64,000 nucleotides of DNA, from contig JBAXAM010000004.1 in assembly GCA_037142515.1 (NCBI GenBank), forward strand, positions 1 through 64,000, in the 5' to 3' direction. The stretch is from JBAXAM01 sp037142515 (GTDB taxonomy: Bacteria; Pseudomonadota; Gammaproteobacteria; UBA9339). A program made the translations under genes and the position numbers. The notes beneath the pieces are model-generated. The model saw nothing but the letters and a program-made list of their open reading frames with translations, did no database searches and was not told the DNA's origin. Numbering within the stretch: the first letter of the stretch is position 1; every line of letters starts with the position of its first letter. This document shows positions 7,059 to 15,662 of this stretch, piece after piece.

Positions 7059-9119
7059 TTAAGCTCCCCAATCTGCTACGAGGGTAAATAAGCACTGCAG
7101 GTTTTTTAATAGGGCTAAACGATTAAGACGCAGCTTTTTGTCTTCTACCATAACCATAACTTCATCAAAAAAAGTGCTCAAAAATGGCTTTGCTTTAGCC
7201 AACACTAATAATATTTCAAAATATTTTTTGTTTTTGTATAACTCAGTTATTGCTTGCGATTCTTTCTCAATTACTTCTGCTAAATTACGCTCGGCGAGTT
7301 CCGTAATTAATTCTTTATTAAACTTACTCACTTCTTTATCTGCTTTAGCTAAAATATTTTTGACGCGTTTATAAATTTCGATCAAATCACTGGCTTCTGC
7401 CAGTTTATTAAATTCAGTTACTGCTGCAAATCTTTTTTCAAAATCCAGCAAATCCGTCGGCATGCGGGCTAAAACAGCACGAAAGACATTGGCACTCTTG
7501 CCCTGCTCTACATACATATAGCGCAGGCGTTCGTAAATAAAGTGTAATACTTGGGTAATTGCCTCGTTATTTTCAAAAGCGATTGCGTAATTTAATCGAG
7601 CTTGCTCGAGTAATTCTTTTAGATCTAGCTCCAAATTTTTTTCTAAAATAATGCGGACAATTCCTGTAGCAGCGCGTCGTAGTCCAAAAGGATCTTTCTC
7701 GCCGCTTGGTATTTTGTTAATACTAAATAATCCAATCAAATTATCAACTCGATCGGCAAGCGCCAAAGCGCAACCAATGTTACTAATTGGAATTTCATCT
7801 TGAGAAAAACGCGGCAAATACTGTTCTTGTATAGCGGTTGCTACTATTTCAGGCTCGCGCCCGCGGGCATAATAATCACCCATAATACCCTGAAGCTCGG
7901 GAAACTCCCAAACCATTGAGGTCATCAAATCGCATTTAGATAATTCAGCAGCTCGCTTGGCATGCTCTACATTGGCCTTAATTTTTGCCGCAATAAAACC
8001 TGCCAGGTTTTTTAGGCGCAGTGTTTTATCGTAAAGACTGCCTAATTTTGCCTGAAACACTACTGATTTTAATTTTTCGCTATGGCTTATAAGATTAGAA
8101 CGTAAATCATTGCGATAAAAATATTCGGCATCAGTAAGACGCGCGCGAATTACCCGCTCATTACCCGCTATAATCCGAGCTTGGTTTTTGCTTTCAATAT
8201 TGCTAATAATTACAAATTGCGGAAGTAGCTTTTTCGCTCTATCAGTTATCGGAAAATAGCGCTGCTGTTTTTCCATTAGCGTAATCAAAACTTCCTGCGG
8301 CATTTCTAAAAAATGAGAATCAAATGAACCAATCAAAACTACGGGCCACTCAACCAAATCGGTAACTTCATTCAGCAAATTTTCGTTAATTATTGCACTG
8401 CCAGTTTTTACATTAGCAGCAATTTGCTCACAAATTTTCCTGCGACGCTTGGTGCTCTCTGCAATAACGAATCCAATATTCTCGAGCAACTCTTCATACT
8501 GTCCAGCCTCAGGAATTATTATTGCTTGAGGATAATGAAAACGATGACCAAAAGTTTGATTTGAAGTTTTAACTCCCAAAACTTCAGTAGAAATAATTTC
8601 TTCTCCAAAAAGCATTACTACCCAATGCACCGGCCGAACAAAAAATATTTTACTATCACCCCAGCGCATTGGTCGCGTAATCGGCAGTTTTTTGATACTG
8701 GTTATTACTATCTCTGGCAAAAGATCAGCTGTAGTTTTTCCAGCTTTTGTAACTTTACAAAAAAGAAACTTTCCTTTTTTGTCTTCAATATAGCCCAATT
8801 GATCTACAGTTATCCCACAAGTTTTTGCAAATTTTTCCGCAGCAAGTGTCGGCTTATTGTTTTTATCAAAAGCTATTTCTACTGACGGCCCACGAAGCTC
8901 AAAGAGCTGATCTGGCTGACAAGTGATGAGACTTGTAACTAAAACCGCGATGCGTCGTGGCGTTGAATACGTTTTAATCTTGCTATATGTTAGCTCATGC
9001 TCTTTTAAGCCCTTTTCTATGTTGGCTGCCAAAGATGCTACTAACTCGCTAATCCGCTCTGGCGGCAGCTCTTCTGTGCCAATCTCAAAAAGAAAATCTT
9101 TGCGTTTATGCCCATTCAT
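7059..9119 (-). CDS. glyS: Glycyl-tRNA synthetase beta subunit
   Basis: Beta subunit of the bacterial alpha2beta2 glycyl-tRNA synthetase, needed for tRNA recognition. The 686 residues match the family length. The opening FLFEIGTEELPPERI is diagnostic, as are the MRWGD and EFPELQG.MG.YYA segments; the C-terminal region carries the anticodon-binding-type helices. Its start overlaps the glyQ stop by 4 bases, implying translational coupling and a fixed subunit ratio. Confidence 0.98.
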   Translation of the reverse strand: MNGHKRKDFLFEIGTEELPPERISELVASLAANIEKGLKEHELTYSKIKTYSTPRRIAVLVTSLITCQPDQLFELRGPSVEIAFDKNNKPTLAAEKFAKTCGITVDQLGYIEDKKGKFLFCKVTKAGKTTADLLPEIVITSIKKLPITRPMRWGDSKIFFVRPVHWVVMLFGEEIISTEVLGVKTSNQTFGHRFHYPQAIIIPEAGQYEELLENIGFVIAESTKRRRKICEQIAANVKTGSAIINENLLNEVTDLVEWPVVLIGSFDSHFLEMPQEVLITLMEKQQRYFPITDRAKKLLPQFVIISNIESKNQARIIAGNERVIRARLTDAEYFYRNDLRSNLISHSEKLKSVVFQAKLGSLYDKTLRLKNLAGFIAAKIKANVEHAKRAAELSKCDLMTSMVWEFPELQGIMGDYYARGREPEIVATAIQEQYLPRFSQDEIPISNIGCALALADRVDNLIGLFSINKIPSGEKDPFGLRRAATGIVRIILEKNLELDLKELLEQARLNYAIAFENNEAITQVLHFIYERLRYMYVEQGKSANVFRAVLARMPTDLLDFEKRFAAVTEFNKLAEASDLIEIYKRVKNILAKADKEVSKFNKELITELAERNLAEVIEKESQAITELYKNKKYFEILLVLAKAKPFLSTFFDEVMVMVEDKKLRLNRLALLKNLQCLFTLVADWGA

Positions 9120-10015
9120 GATTTATTCACCAACAGTGGAAAACCAAGCTCCTCGCGCATTTTATAATAACTTTCTGCTACTTGGCGCGCGAGCGTTCGG
9201 ATTCGCAAAATATAATTTTGTCGCTCGGAAACAGAAATCACACCACGCGCATCTAACAAATTAAAAGTGTGTGATGCTTTTAATACCATCTCATAAGCAG
9301 GTAGAGGCAAAGTTAATTCAAGCAGATACTTACACTCGCGCTCATAAACTATAAATTGATTAACCAGCTCATCAACATTGGCGTAATTGAAATTATAATT
9401 AGACATTTCAATTTCATTTTGCAAAAACACATCGCCATAAGTAACTTTTTTAGGTTTATCTGTCCACACCAGATCATACATACTATCTAAATTCTGCAAG
9501 TACATAGCAATACGCTCTAAACCATAAGTAATTTCACCGGTTACTGGACTACATTCTAAACCGCCAACCTGCTGGAAATAAGTAAACTGGCTGATTTCCA
9601 TCCCATTTTGCCATACCTCCCAACCAAGTCCCAACGCTCCCAAGGTCGGCGATTCCCAGTTATCTTCGACAAAACGAATGTCGTCAATTAACGGATCGAT
9701 ATTCAGAGCTCGCAATGAACCAAGATAAATATCTTGAATATTTTTTGGCGACGGCTTCATCATTACTTGGAACTGATAAAAATGCTGACCGCGATTAGGA
9801 TTGCTTCCATAACGACCATCGGTTGGACGGCGACATGACTGTACGTAAGCTCCATTCCACGGCTCGGGTCCTATTGCGCGCAAAAATGTTGCGGTATGAA
9901 AAGTACCAGCGCCAACCTCCATGTCTAGGGGTTGCAAAATAACACACCCTTGCTCAGCCCAATAATGCTCAAGCGTGAAGATCAGTTCTTGAAATGACAT
10001 CTTTTCTTTGGTCAT
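9116..10015 (-). CDS. glyQ: Glycyl-tRNA synthetase alpha subunit
   Basis: Catalytic class II subunit that activates glycine and charges tRNA-Gly together with GlyS. The 299 residues cover the whole family: FQELIFTLEHYWAEQGC at the start, EVGAGTFHTATFLRA, QSCRRPTDGRYGSNPNR and GLGWEVWQNGMEISQFTYFQQ are all intact. It lies 5 bases after the DsbA-like gene and overlaps glyS, so dsbA-glyQ-glyS are likely one transcript. Confidence 0.98.
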   Translation of the reverse strand: MTKEKMSFQELIFTLEHYWAEQGCVILQPLDMEVGAGTFHTATFLRAIGPEPWNGAYVQSCRRPTDGRYGSNPNRGQHFYQFQVMMKPSPKNIQDIYLGSLRALNIDPLIDDIRFVEDNWESPTLGALGLGWEVWQNGMEISQFTYFQQVGGLECSPVTGEITYGLERIAMYLQNLDSMYDLVWTDKPKKVTYGDVFLQNEIEMSNYNFNYANVDELVNQFIVYERECKYLLELTLPLPAYEMVLKASHTFNLLDARGVISVSERQNYILRIRTLARQVAESYYKMREELGFPLLVNKS

Positions 10016-10020
10016 ATACC

Positions 10021-10800
10021 CTATTTCACTTCATCTAAAGACTTTTTTAAATCACTTTCAATATCGTGTGTTTGTCCTGCAATTAAACTAAACTTCGTCA
10101 TTTCCTTGTTAGTGAAAACAAAAGTTGGTGTACCCATAATACCCAAATTACCAGCTAATTTAAGATTGGCTTTAAGACCCGTATCAAGTTCTTTTGCTTC
10201 CATATCAGCAAATAATTTCTTAGCATCAAGACCTGGAATTGTCTTGATAGCGGCATCAATTTTATCTTTGGTTAAGAAATCGGTAGAAACAAGCATCGCT
10301 TGGTTTAGCTCGATAAACTTATTTTGCTTTTGCGCAGCTAAAACAGCTTTGGAGGCATAAATAGCATCATTGCCAAAAAATGGCCAATAAATAGTAATCA
10401 GCTGTGCCTCTGGATTATCTTTTAGTAACTTATCAACAAGGGGGGCAACAGCTTTACAGTGACCACACTGATACTGAGTAAATTCAACTATTATTAGCTT
10501 ACCATTGGGGTTACCAGCAACAGAGCGACCAGCAGCTTTAGTATCAAAAAGATCTTTTTTGTATTTTGATATAGCTCTCTTTATCTTTTTAATATTGGCC
10601 TCTTCTTTTGCTGCCTCTTGCTCTTGAAGCCTTTTACTTGCCTCTACCAGAACACTGGGGTTTTTTACAAGATAATCATGCACAATTTGCTCGATTTGTT
10701 TTATTTGCGGCTGATCAAAAACCTCTGTCTTTGCAACTGCGCTATTTTGAATAGCAATACTCATCAAAAAAGCAGACACCAAATAAAAAAAATTTTTCAT
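10021..10800 (-). CDS. Periplasmic DsbA-family thiol oxidoreductase (Com1-like)
   Basis: Thioredoxin-fold protein with a CGHC active site (in the segment QYQCGHC), acting in disulfide formation or isomerisation in the periplasm. It has a signal peptide (MKNFFYLVSAFLMSIAI, cleavage near AVA-KT), an N-terminal helical segment typical of the Com1/DsbA_N group (IEQIVHDYLVKNPSVLVEA), then the thioredoxin fold interrupted by the helical insert. The cis-Pro loop reads GTPTF. The 259-residue length and layout resemble Coxiella burnetii Com1 and related DsbA proteins of Legionellales. It is the first gene before glyQS, with a GGGAAAAG ribosome site. Confidence 0.88.
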   Translation of the reverse strand: MKNFFYLVSAFLMSIAIQNSAVAKTEVFDQPQIKQIEQIVHDYLVKNPSVLVEASKRLQEQEAAKEEANIKKIKRAISKYKKDLFDTKAAGRSVAGNPNGKLIIVEFTQYQCGHCKAVAPLVDKLLKDNPEAQLITIYWPFFGNDAIYASKAVLAAQKQNKFIELNQAMLVSTDFLTKDKIDAAIKTIPGLDAKKLFADMEAKELDTGLKANLKLAGNLGIMGTPTFVFTNKEMTKFSLIAGQTHDIESDLKKSLDEVK

Positions 10801-11099
10801 ATCTTTTCCCTTTCAGTTAAATTGAACACAGGTAGAAATACTATCGCAGTTTTATCAAGTAATCTAGTATGCCAATACTAGTTGCAATCATAAGTCCTGT
10901 TGCAATAATAGTTTTATATCCCATGATTGTAACGTCATGCTTGGTCGCAAGGCTGCCGTAGCAATCTCTGGGCTTGCTGAAAAGTATCAATGGTTACTGT
11001 GTGGTGTGTCATAAGTTACTCCCCATAAATTACTCTCATTTACTCATCATTGTATACTATTTCCATTGGAATAAAATACCGTTGAAAACACTGTTATGT
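10801..11099. other. Intergenic region with no gene seen
   Basis: 299 bases between the DsbA-like gene and rlmL, both on the minus strand. No convincing coding frame was found. It contains the repeat-like segment at 10933-10971 and presumably the promoter of the DsbA-glyQ-glyS operon, but I found no well-spaced -35/-10 pair. No strong terminator hairpin for rlmL was seen. Confidence 0.5.
10933..10971. repeat. Possible dispersed palindromic repeat element
   Basis: This segment runs from CGTCATGCTTGG through GCAAGGCTGCC to GTAGCAATCTC. It resembles the short intergenic elements with a CGTCATTGCGAG...GCAATCTC layout seen many times in several bacterial genomes. The ends can pair imperfectly (GCTTGG with CCGTAGC). 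Only one copy is in the window, so repeat status is inference; it could be decayed DNA. Confidence 0.3.
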
Positions 11100-12293
11100 T
11101 CATACACAACGACGATAAAAATTTGCTTCGATAAGCTGGAAAAGCAGTAGCTTGCAGGGGATTGTGCCATTAAAAAAATTATAGTGTTTGTGTGAGTGTA
11201 TACCCATAGCCTTTCCCAAGTCTGGGTTGCCAATAAGCATAGCAACCTCCCAATTTAAAAACCTCGCGCGCAGAACCGCGCCAAAATCTTTGTAAAATTG
11301 GATCAAATCTTGCGTACCAGACAAGCGCTCCCCATAGGGCGGATTGGTAACGATTATTCCATATTGATTACCGTGGTGGGTTGGCGGAGTAAACTTGTTT
11401 ACTTCTTTGACTGTTACATCAATAGTATTTTCTAAGTCCGCGCTAATAATATTGCGGCGTGCAATACCAACCATTTTGGGATCGGTGTCATAACCACGAA
11501 CTTCCGCCACCAACTGCTTTGCTCCAGTTTTGCGTCGCTCTTGAGCCTCAAGCCATAAATCTTTCCAGATATGCGGCTCATAATGCAGCCACTTGCTAAA
11601 ACCAAAGTATTTACGTAGCAGTCCTGGAGCATAGTCTTGTGCCATCATTGCTGCTTCAATTAAAATTGTTCCAGAACCGCACATTGGATCAAGTAGCGGC
11701 TTACCGAGCTTGGCAAACTCAAGCCACTTACTACGATATAAAATTGCAGCGGCCAGGTTTTCCTTGAGCGGAGCTTCTCCTGCAGGGCCGCGATAGCCAC
11801 GACGATGCAGGCTTGCTCCGGATAAATCTACGCTGATAGTAGCCGTTTCGTGATACAAATAAACATTAATGCGTAAATCTGGGTCTTCTTTGTTAATGTT
11901 TGGGCGCGTACCAGTACGCTCGCGTATTTGATCAACAATAGCATCTTTAACTTTAAGCGCACCAAAATGAGAGTTTTTTATCGTGGGAGAAGTGCCGGCA
12001 AAATCTACAACAAAAGTATCTGTGGGGCGCAAATGATCCAACCACTTAATACGCCTTACACCATCGTATAAAGCATCCGCATTTTCTGCGCTAAACTCAA
12101 GGAGCGGAAATAAAATACGGTTAGCTAAGCGCGACCATAAACAGGCGCGATAGGCCAAAGCCAAATCCCCTGCAAACTTTACCCCTGCAACCGTTTGTTT
12201 GGTATGTCTTGCTCCTATAGTGATTAACTCTTCCTCCAACAAGCCCTCAAGATTTTTAGGACAAGTAGCAAAGAAGTTTATTAGAGCTTTCAT
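11100..12293 (-). CDS. rlmL: THUMP-domain 23S rRNA (guanine-N2) methyltransferase, RlmL-type
   Basis: SAM-dependent RNA methyltransferase expected to make m2G in 23S rRNA (G2445 in E. coli). The order is an N-terminal ferredoxin-like/THUMP region (FFATCPKNLEGLLEEEL), the SAM site DPMCGSGTILIEAA, and the catalytic NPPYGERL. E. coli RlmKL is about 700 residues with a second methyltransferase (RlmK) fused at the C-terminus; this protein has 397 residues and only the RlmL half, a form common in other bacteria. Its start codon overlaps the yidC stop by one base (TAATG), so it is the last gene of the rpmH-yidC cluster. Confidence 0.9.
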   Translation of the reverse strand: MKALINFFATCPKNLEGLLEEELITIGARHTKQTVAGVKFAGDLALAYRACLWSRLANRILFPLLEFSAENADALYDGVRRIKWLDHLRPTDTFVVDFAGTSPTIKNSHFGALKVKDAIVDQIRERTGTRPNINKEDPDLRINVYLYHETATISVDLSGASLHRRGYRGPAGEAPLKENLAAAILYRSKWLEFAKLGKPLLDPMCGSGTILIEAAMMAQDYAPGLLRKYFGFSKWLHYEPHIWKDLWLEAQERRKTGAKQLVAEVRGYDTDPKMVGIARRNIISADLENTIDVTVKEVNKFTPPTHHGNQYGIIVTNPPYGERLSGTQDLIQFYKDFGAVLRARFLNWEVAMLIGNPDLGKAMGIHSHKHYNFFNGTIPCKLLLFQLIEANFYRRCV

Positions 12294-13927
12294 TATTTAT
12301 TCTGTTTTTTCTGCCTAGGCATCGCCAGCGTTTTGTTAATATACCACTGCTGTAAAATAGAAAGCAGATTGCTTGCAAACCAATACAACACCAGCCCCGA
12401 TGGAAATTTAAGAAAAAATACCGTAAAAACCACAGGCATAAACATCATCATTTTTGCTTGCATTGGGTCGGCAGACGTTGGATTCAGTCGTTGCTGCAAA
12501 ACCATACTCAATCCCATTAGTATCGGTAAAACATAATAAGGATCGTATGCAGACAAATCATTAATCCAAAATATAAAAGGAGCGTGCCTTAATTCTACTG
12601 CGCCCATTAAAACATAATATAATGCGATAAAAAACGGGATTTGAATCAACATGGGCAAACAACCACCCAAATTCATAGGATTAATTTTTTCTTGTTTATA
12701 TAAATCCATCGTAGCCTGATGCAGCTTTTGTCGATCATCAGCATAACGCTCTTTGAGCACTTGCATTTTAGGCATCAATTCACGCATTCTTGCCATAGAA
12801 CGACAACTGGTTTCTGAAAGCTTGTAAAAAGCGAGCTTTATCAAAATAGTTATTAAAATAATGGCCCAACCCCAATTACCAACCACCAGATAAATCTTCT
12901 TCAAAAGCCAAAAAAACGCATTCGCAATCAAAAATAACCAGCCATAGTCAACAACACGATCTAAACCAGGGGCCAGCGGAACCAAGTTCTCAGTAATTCC
13001 CGGCCCAACGTATAAAGTGGCGCCGACTGCTGCCTTTTGTCCAGCGGCTACAGTTACTGCATTATCGCTCAAACCAATAGTATAAATACCATTATTAACA
13101 CTGCTGAAATAGCGATAGGTTTTGTCTTGTTTTGGTATCCATACGCTTAAAAAATAGCGCTGCTGCATTGCCACCCAACCACCCTGACTATCGTGAATAA
13201 AACCATTTTTCTCTTTTGCATAACTATCCATCTCAGAAAAACTTATTTTTTCATATGGAGTTTCCGCGCTAGAAATTGCAGCTCCGGTATAAGTGTTAAA
13301 TGAAAACATACTGCTTTTCGAATCGAAGCTCTTACGTTTAATTTGTGCATAAAACATACCAGCCCACGGATCCTTTGATTTATTAACAACTTCGTAGTTA
13401 ATAGCAAAATCATATTTGTCTTTGGTAAAAACAAAGGTCTTAGTAACAGCTAAGCCGCTTGAGTTAGTCCAAAGCAAACTAACCTCCAAATTATTTTTTC
13501 CAGGCTGCAAAGTGTATTCTTTTTGTGGTGAGGTATACTGTCCTTGTTTTCCGACAAAATCTGGGCCTGTCTTACTAATCAAACCACTCTGAGCAGTGTA
13601 ATAGCGCGTATCGTCATCGCTTAAAAGCTTCGTTGCCTGCTCTTTATAAATAACCTCTGGATATTTTAATAAGTTTGCATGGATAATGTCACCACCAACA
13701 GTGTCAATAGCAACATCTAAAACATTGGTGTGAACTTTAATTAAGCGCGATTCTGGAATCGGCATTGCCTGCGGTTGAGCTATTGTAGGAACTTCACTTA
13801 CAGCTACAGAGTTAGTTTCGGTTGTTGTCTTAGTAACAACCTGATCATAGTCTTTTTGCCAAGCATTCCATAGGGCAAAAGAAATTATTCCAATTAAAAC
13901 ATATAAAATTAGCTTTCTATCGATCAT
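12293..13927 (-). CDS. yidC: Membrane protein insertase YidC
   Basis: Inner-membrane insertase/chaperone for membrane proteins, with or without SecYEG. The order is an N-terminal membrane helix (KLILYVLIGIISFALW), a large periplasmic beta domain (about residues 50-330), then the conserved five-helix core with SCRSMARMRELMPKMQ, PMNLGGCLPMLIQIPFF and the final KFPSGLVLYWFASNLLS. The 544-residue length is typical of gammaproteobacterial YidC. It overlaps yidD by 4 bases and rlmL by one base. Confidence 0.98.
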   Translation of the reverse strand: MIDRKLILYVLIGIISFALWNAWQKDYDQVVTKTTTETNSVAVSEVPTIAQPQAMPIPESRLIKVHTNVLDVAIDTVGGDIIHANLLKYPEVIYKEQATKLLSDDDTRYYTAQSGLISKTGPDFVGKQGQYTSPQKEYTLQPGKNNLEVSLLWTNSSGLAVTKTFVFTKDKYDFAINYEVVNKSKDPWAGMFYAQIKRKSFDSKSSMFSFNTYTGAAISSAETPYEKISFSEMDSYAKEKNGFIHDSQGGWVAMQQRYFLSVWIPKQDKTYRYFSSVNNGIYTIGLSDNAVTVAAGQKAAVGATLYVGPGITENLVPLAPGLDRVVDYGWLFLIANAFFWLLKKIYLVVGNWGWAIILITILIKLAFYKLSETSCRSMARMRELMPKMQVLKERYADDRQKLHQATMDLYKQEKINPMNLGGCLPMLIQIPFFIALYYVLMGAVELRHAPFIFWINDLSAYDPYYVLPILMGLSMVLQQRLNPTSADPMQAKMMMFMPVVFTVFFLKFPSGLVLYWFASNLLSILQQWYINKTLAMPRQKKQNK

Positions 13928-14214
13928 AATCTTCTCTGTTCTCTATTTATTTTAGTATTAATTTCTGGCACTGGATCATACCCATCTTGGTGCCATGGAT
14001 GACATTTTAATAGGCGTTTAAAAGATAGCCACAAACCATAGCAAACACCATAGCGCTCTACCGCAATTTGCGCATATAAAGAGCAGCTTGGGTAAAAGCG
14101 ACAACTGTTCCCTAAAAACGGGCTAATTAAATTGCGGTACGCCTTTATTGCTATAATTATAATTTTTTTTGTCGCAAAATTAACGCTTCCCACTGTTGTT
14201 CTAAATGTTGACAT
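13924..14214 (-). CDS. yidD: Membrane protein insertion efficiency factor YidD
   Basis: Small membrane-associated protein encoded between rnpA and yidC that helps YidC insertion. The family core AYRNLISPFLGNSCRFYPSCS and CHPWHQDGYDP is intact. With the ATG at 14214 it overlaps the end of rnpA by 58 bases and has an N-terminal extension of about 14 residues compared with many YidD proteins; a later non-ATG start is possible. The extensive overlap with rnpA is usual for this locus. Confidence 0.95.
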   Translation of the reverse strand: MSTFRTTVGSVNFATKKIIIIAIKAYRNLISPFLGNSCRFYPSCSLYAQIAVERYGVCYGLWLSFKRLLKCHPWHQDGYDPVPEINTKINREQRRL

Positions 14215-14513
14215 AACTTTTCTTTTGACGCATTTTCAGTATTCTTATAAGCAAGAAACACAATATCAATTGCGCTTAGTTTGTGCTGCCTCAAGCGAAA
14301 GCTTTCTCGGACCGCTCGCTTAAAAAGGTTTCTCTCGCTTGCTTTTCTGATGCTTTTTTTAGGAGCAATTATTCCCAATCTCGGATGGGTAAGGTTATTA
14401 TGACAGCAAAAAACTGCATACAACTCCGTAGATATTTTTCTAGCATTGCAAAATACCTTTTTAAATTGATCACCAGTGGTTAAACGTAGTCTGTGTGGAA
14501 ATTTGTATTTCAT
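14157..14513 (-). CDS. rnpA: Ribonuclease P protein component
   Basis: Protein subunit that works with the RnpB RNA to mature tRNA 5' ends. The 118-residue protein shows the RLRLTTGDQFKKVF start, LGIIAPKKSIRKASERN and the RNR-like RNLFKRAVRESFR signature. It sits 11 bases after rpmH, the standard arrangement. The C-terminus is somewhat extended into the yidD overlap. Confidence 0.96.
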   Translation of the reverse strand: MKYKFPHRLRLTTGDQFKKVFCNARKISTELYAVFCCHNNLTHPRLGIIAPKKSIRKASERNLFKRAVRESFRLRQHKLSAIDIVFLAYKNTENASKEKLCQHLEQQWEALILRQKKL

Positions 14514-14524
14514 TAAGCCTGAAT

Positions 14525-14659
14525 TTAGGCACTAAGTTTTTTTCTACCTTTAGCACGGCGTCGCTTGATAACCTGCTGCCCATCTTTGGTTGCCATACGA
14601 GCACGAAATCCATGTTTGTGTTTACGTTTTATTTTACTTGGTTGGAAAGTTCTTTTCAT
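14525..14659 (-). CDS. rpmH: Ribosomal protein L34
   Basis: 44-residue large-subunit protein, read directly from the minus strand: MKRTFQPSKIKRKHKHGFRA at the start, RMATKDGQQVIKRRRAKGRK and KLSA-stop at the end, matching the L34 family along its whole length. It is the first gene of rpmH-rnpA-yidD-yidC-rlmL, with a promoter about 45-75 bases upstream. Confidence 0.97.
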   Translation of the reverse strand: MKRTFQPSKIKRKHKHGFRARMATKDGQQVIKRRRAKGRKKLSA

Positions 14660-14704
14660 AGGATTTTAACCAAAAATATGTTGCCTCTTAAATTAAGATT
14701 GGTA

Positions 14705-14733
14705 ATGGTATTGATTCTGGGTAGCTTTGTCAA
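14705..14733 (-). promoter_or_regulatory. Sigma70 promoter of rpmH operon
   Basis: On the minus strand: TTGACA (14728-14733), a 17-base spacer, TACCAT (14705-14710). The -35 and spacing are consensus, and the position is right for rpmH transcription. Confidence 0.65.
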
Positions 14734-14807
14734 AGCAGAATGTTAAGTAATCTAATAATAATTCTTTATATATTTTAAAGATTATTATTATTACAAGCAA
14801 CACTTTC

Positions 14808-14816
14808 TGTGGATAA
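14808..14816 (-). promoter_or_regulatory. Single consensus DnaA box
   Basis: TTATCCACA on the minus strand, a perfect match to the DnaA consensus, about 150 bases upstream of rpmH and next to an AT-rich stretch (14740-14795). In many gammaproteobacteria dnaA and oriC lie on this side of rpmH. Here dnaA is absent and only one good box is visible, so this may be a relic or a regulatory site and not an origin. The rest of the 316-base gap holds the rpmH and usp promoters. Confidence 0.5.
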
Positions 14817-14937
14817 GTGCTGATATGCTATATTTTTCAAGCGGTTGCGTTGCTTAAGAGCTGTTAGCTTCCTGTGTTTTTTCTATTAACTAAGCTTAAG
14901 CTAAAAAACAACCAACACTTTATTAACAGGATTTGTG

Positions 14938-14946
14938 TGTTATAAT
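14938..14946 (+). promoter_or_regulatory. Extended -10 promoter of the universal stress gene
   Basis: TGT-TATAAT, a perfect extended -10, lies 29 bases before the ATG; the -35 region is weak, as is normal for extended -10 promoters. A good AAGGAG ribosome site follows. Confidence 0.55.
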
Positions 14947-14975
14947 TTTTGTAAGATATAAAAAAAGGAGTTTAT

Positions 14976-15404
14976 ATGAAAAGCTACAAACATGTTTTGG
15001 TTGCTATCGAGTTGATAGAGGCTAATGATGTTGAGTTGATTAAGCGCGCTGCTTTTATGGTAAAAGAGTTTAAGGCAAACGTGGCTCTGGTGCATGCTGT
15101 AGAGAATATCGGTGGTTACAGCGCCTATGGTATGGGCATTGATATAGAGAGAGATATGGTTGACAGAGCAGTAGCAGAAATGAAAAAATTTGGAAAGCAT
15201 ATTGGTATACCAAAAGATAAACAATTAATAAAAATTGGGCCGGCCAAATTTGTGATTTTAGAGGAGGCAGGGAAGCTTAAAGCCGACCTGATTATTGTTG
15301 GTAGTCATGGCAGACATGGGTTGCAGATGCTTTTAGGTTCTACTGCAAACGCAGTACTACATGGAGCAAAATGTGATGTTATGGCGGTAAGGCTTAGAAA
15401 ATAA
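14976..15404 (+). CDS. Universal stress protein (UspA family)
   Basis: 142-residue single-domain Usp, a cytosolic nucleotide-binding protein linked to stress survival. It starts with the KHVLVAIEL strand and ends with the ATP-binding signature GSHGRHG...LGSTANAVLHGAKCDVMAVR, which points to an ATP-binding member of the family. It stands alone between rpmH and tolC with its own promoter. The physiological role cannot be told from sequence. Confidence 0.92.
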   Translation: MKSYKHVLVAIELIEANDVELIKRAAFMVKEFKANVALVHAVENIGGYSAYGMGIDIERDMVDRAVAEMKKFGKHIGIPKDKQLIKIGPAKFVILEEAGKLKADLIIVGSHGRHGLQMLLGSTANAVLHGAKCDVMAVRLRK

Positions 15405-15467
15405 TAGTAGTTGAGCATATATATTTAATTTGACTATATTTATAAGGAAAAAATATTTTCTTGGGGT

Positions 15468-15575
15468 ATGAGTAGTTTAAAAGATGAAGATGATATTAGG
15501 AAGCGCTATATGCATGCCTTGAAATCCGCAGATGCACACGACCATTCATTGCTGCTTAGTTTTGCTAGAACATAA
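15468..15575 (+). CDS. Possible 35-residue small protein
   Basis: An ATG preceded by GGGG opens a short frame (MSSLKDEDDIRKRYMHALKS, then a His/Asp-rich part, ending in SFART). It lies in the 258-base gap between usp and tolC. No family is recognised. It could be a small ORF or a gene remnant; the surrounding sequence (15405-15467 and 15576-15662) shows nothing else definable. Confidence 0.2.
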   Translation: MSSLKDEDDIRKRYMHALKSADAHDHSLLLSFART

Positions 15576-15662
15576 AACAAAGATATTAAAAAGTATAATT
15601 AGTTTCCTCGTTCGGAGGGAGGCGCAGCAAGTAAAGTCATCATAATGTTCCTGCAGCGAGAA

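Noticed and set aside
14660..14975. Replication origin call
   Set aside because: Only one consensus DnaA box was seen and dnaA is not adjacent, so I list the box and do not call oriC.
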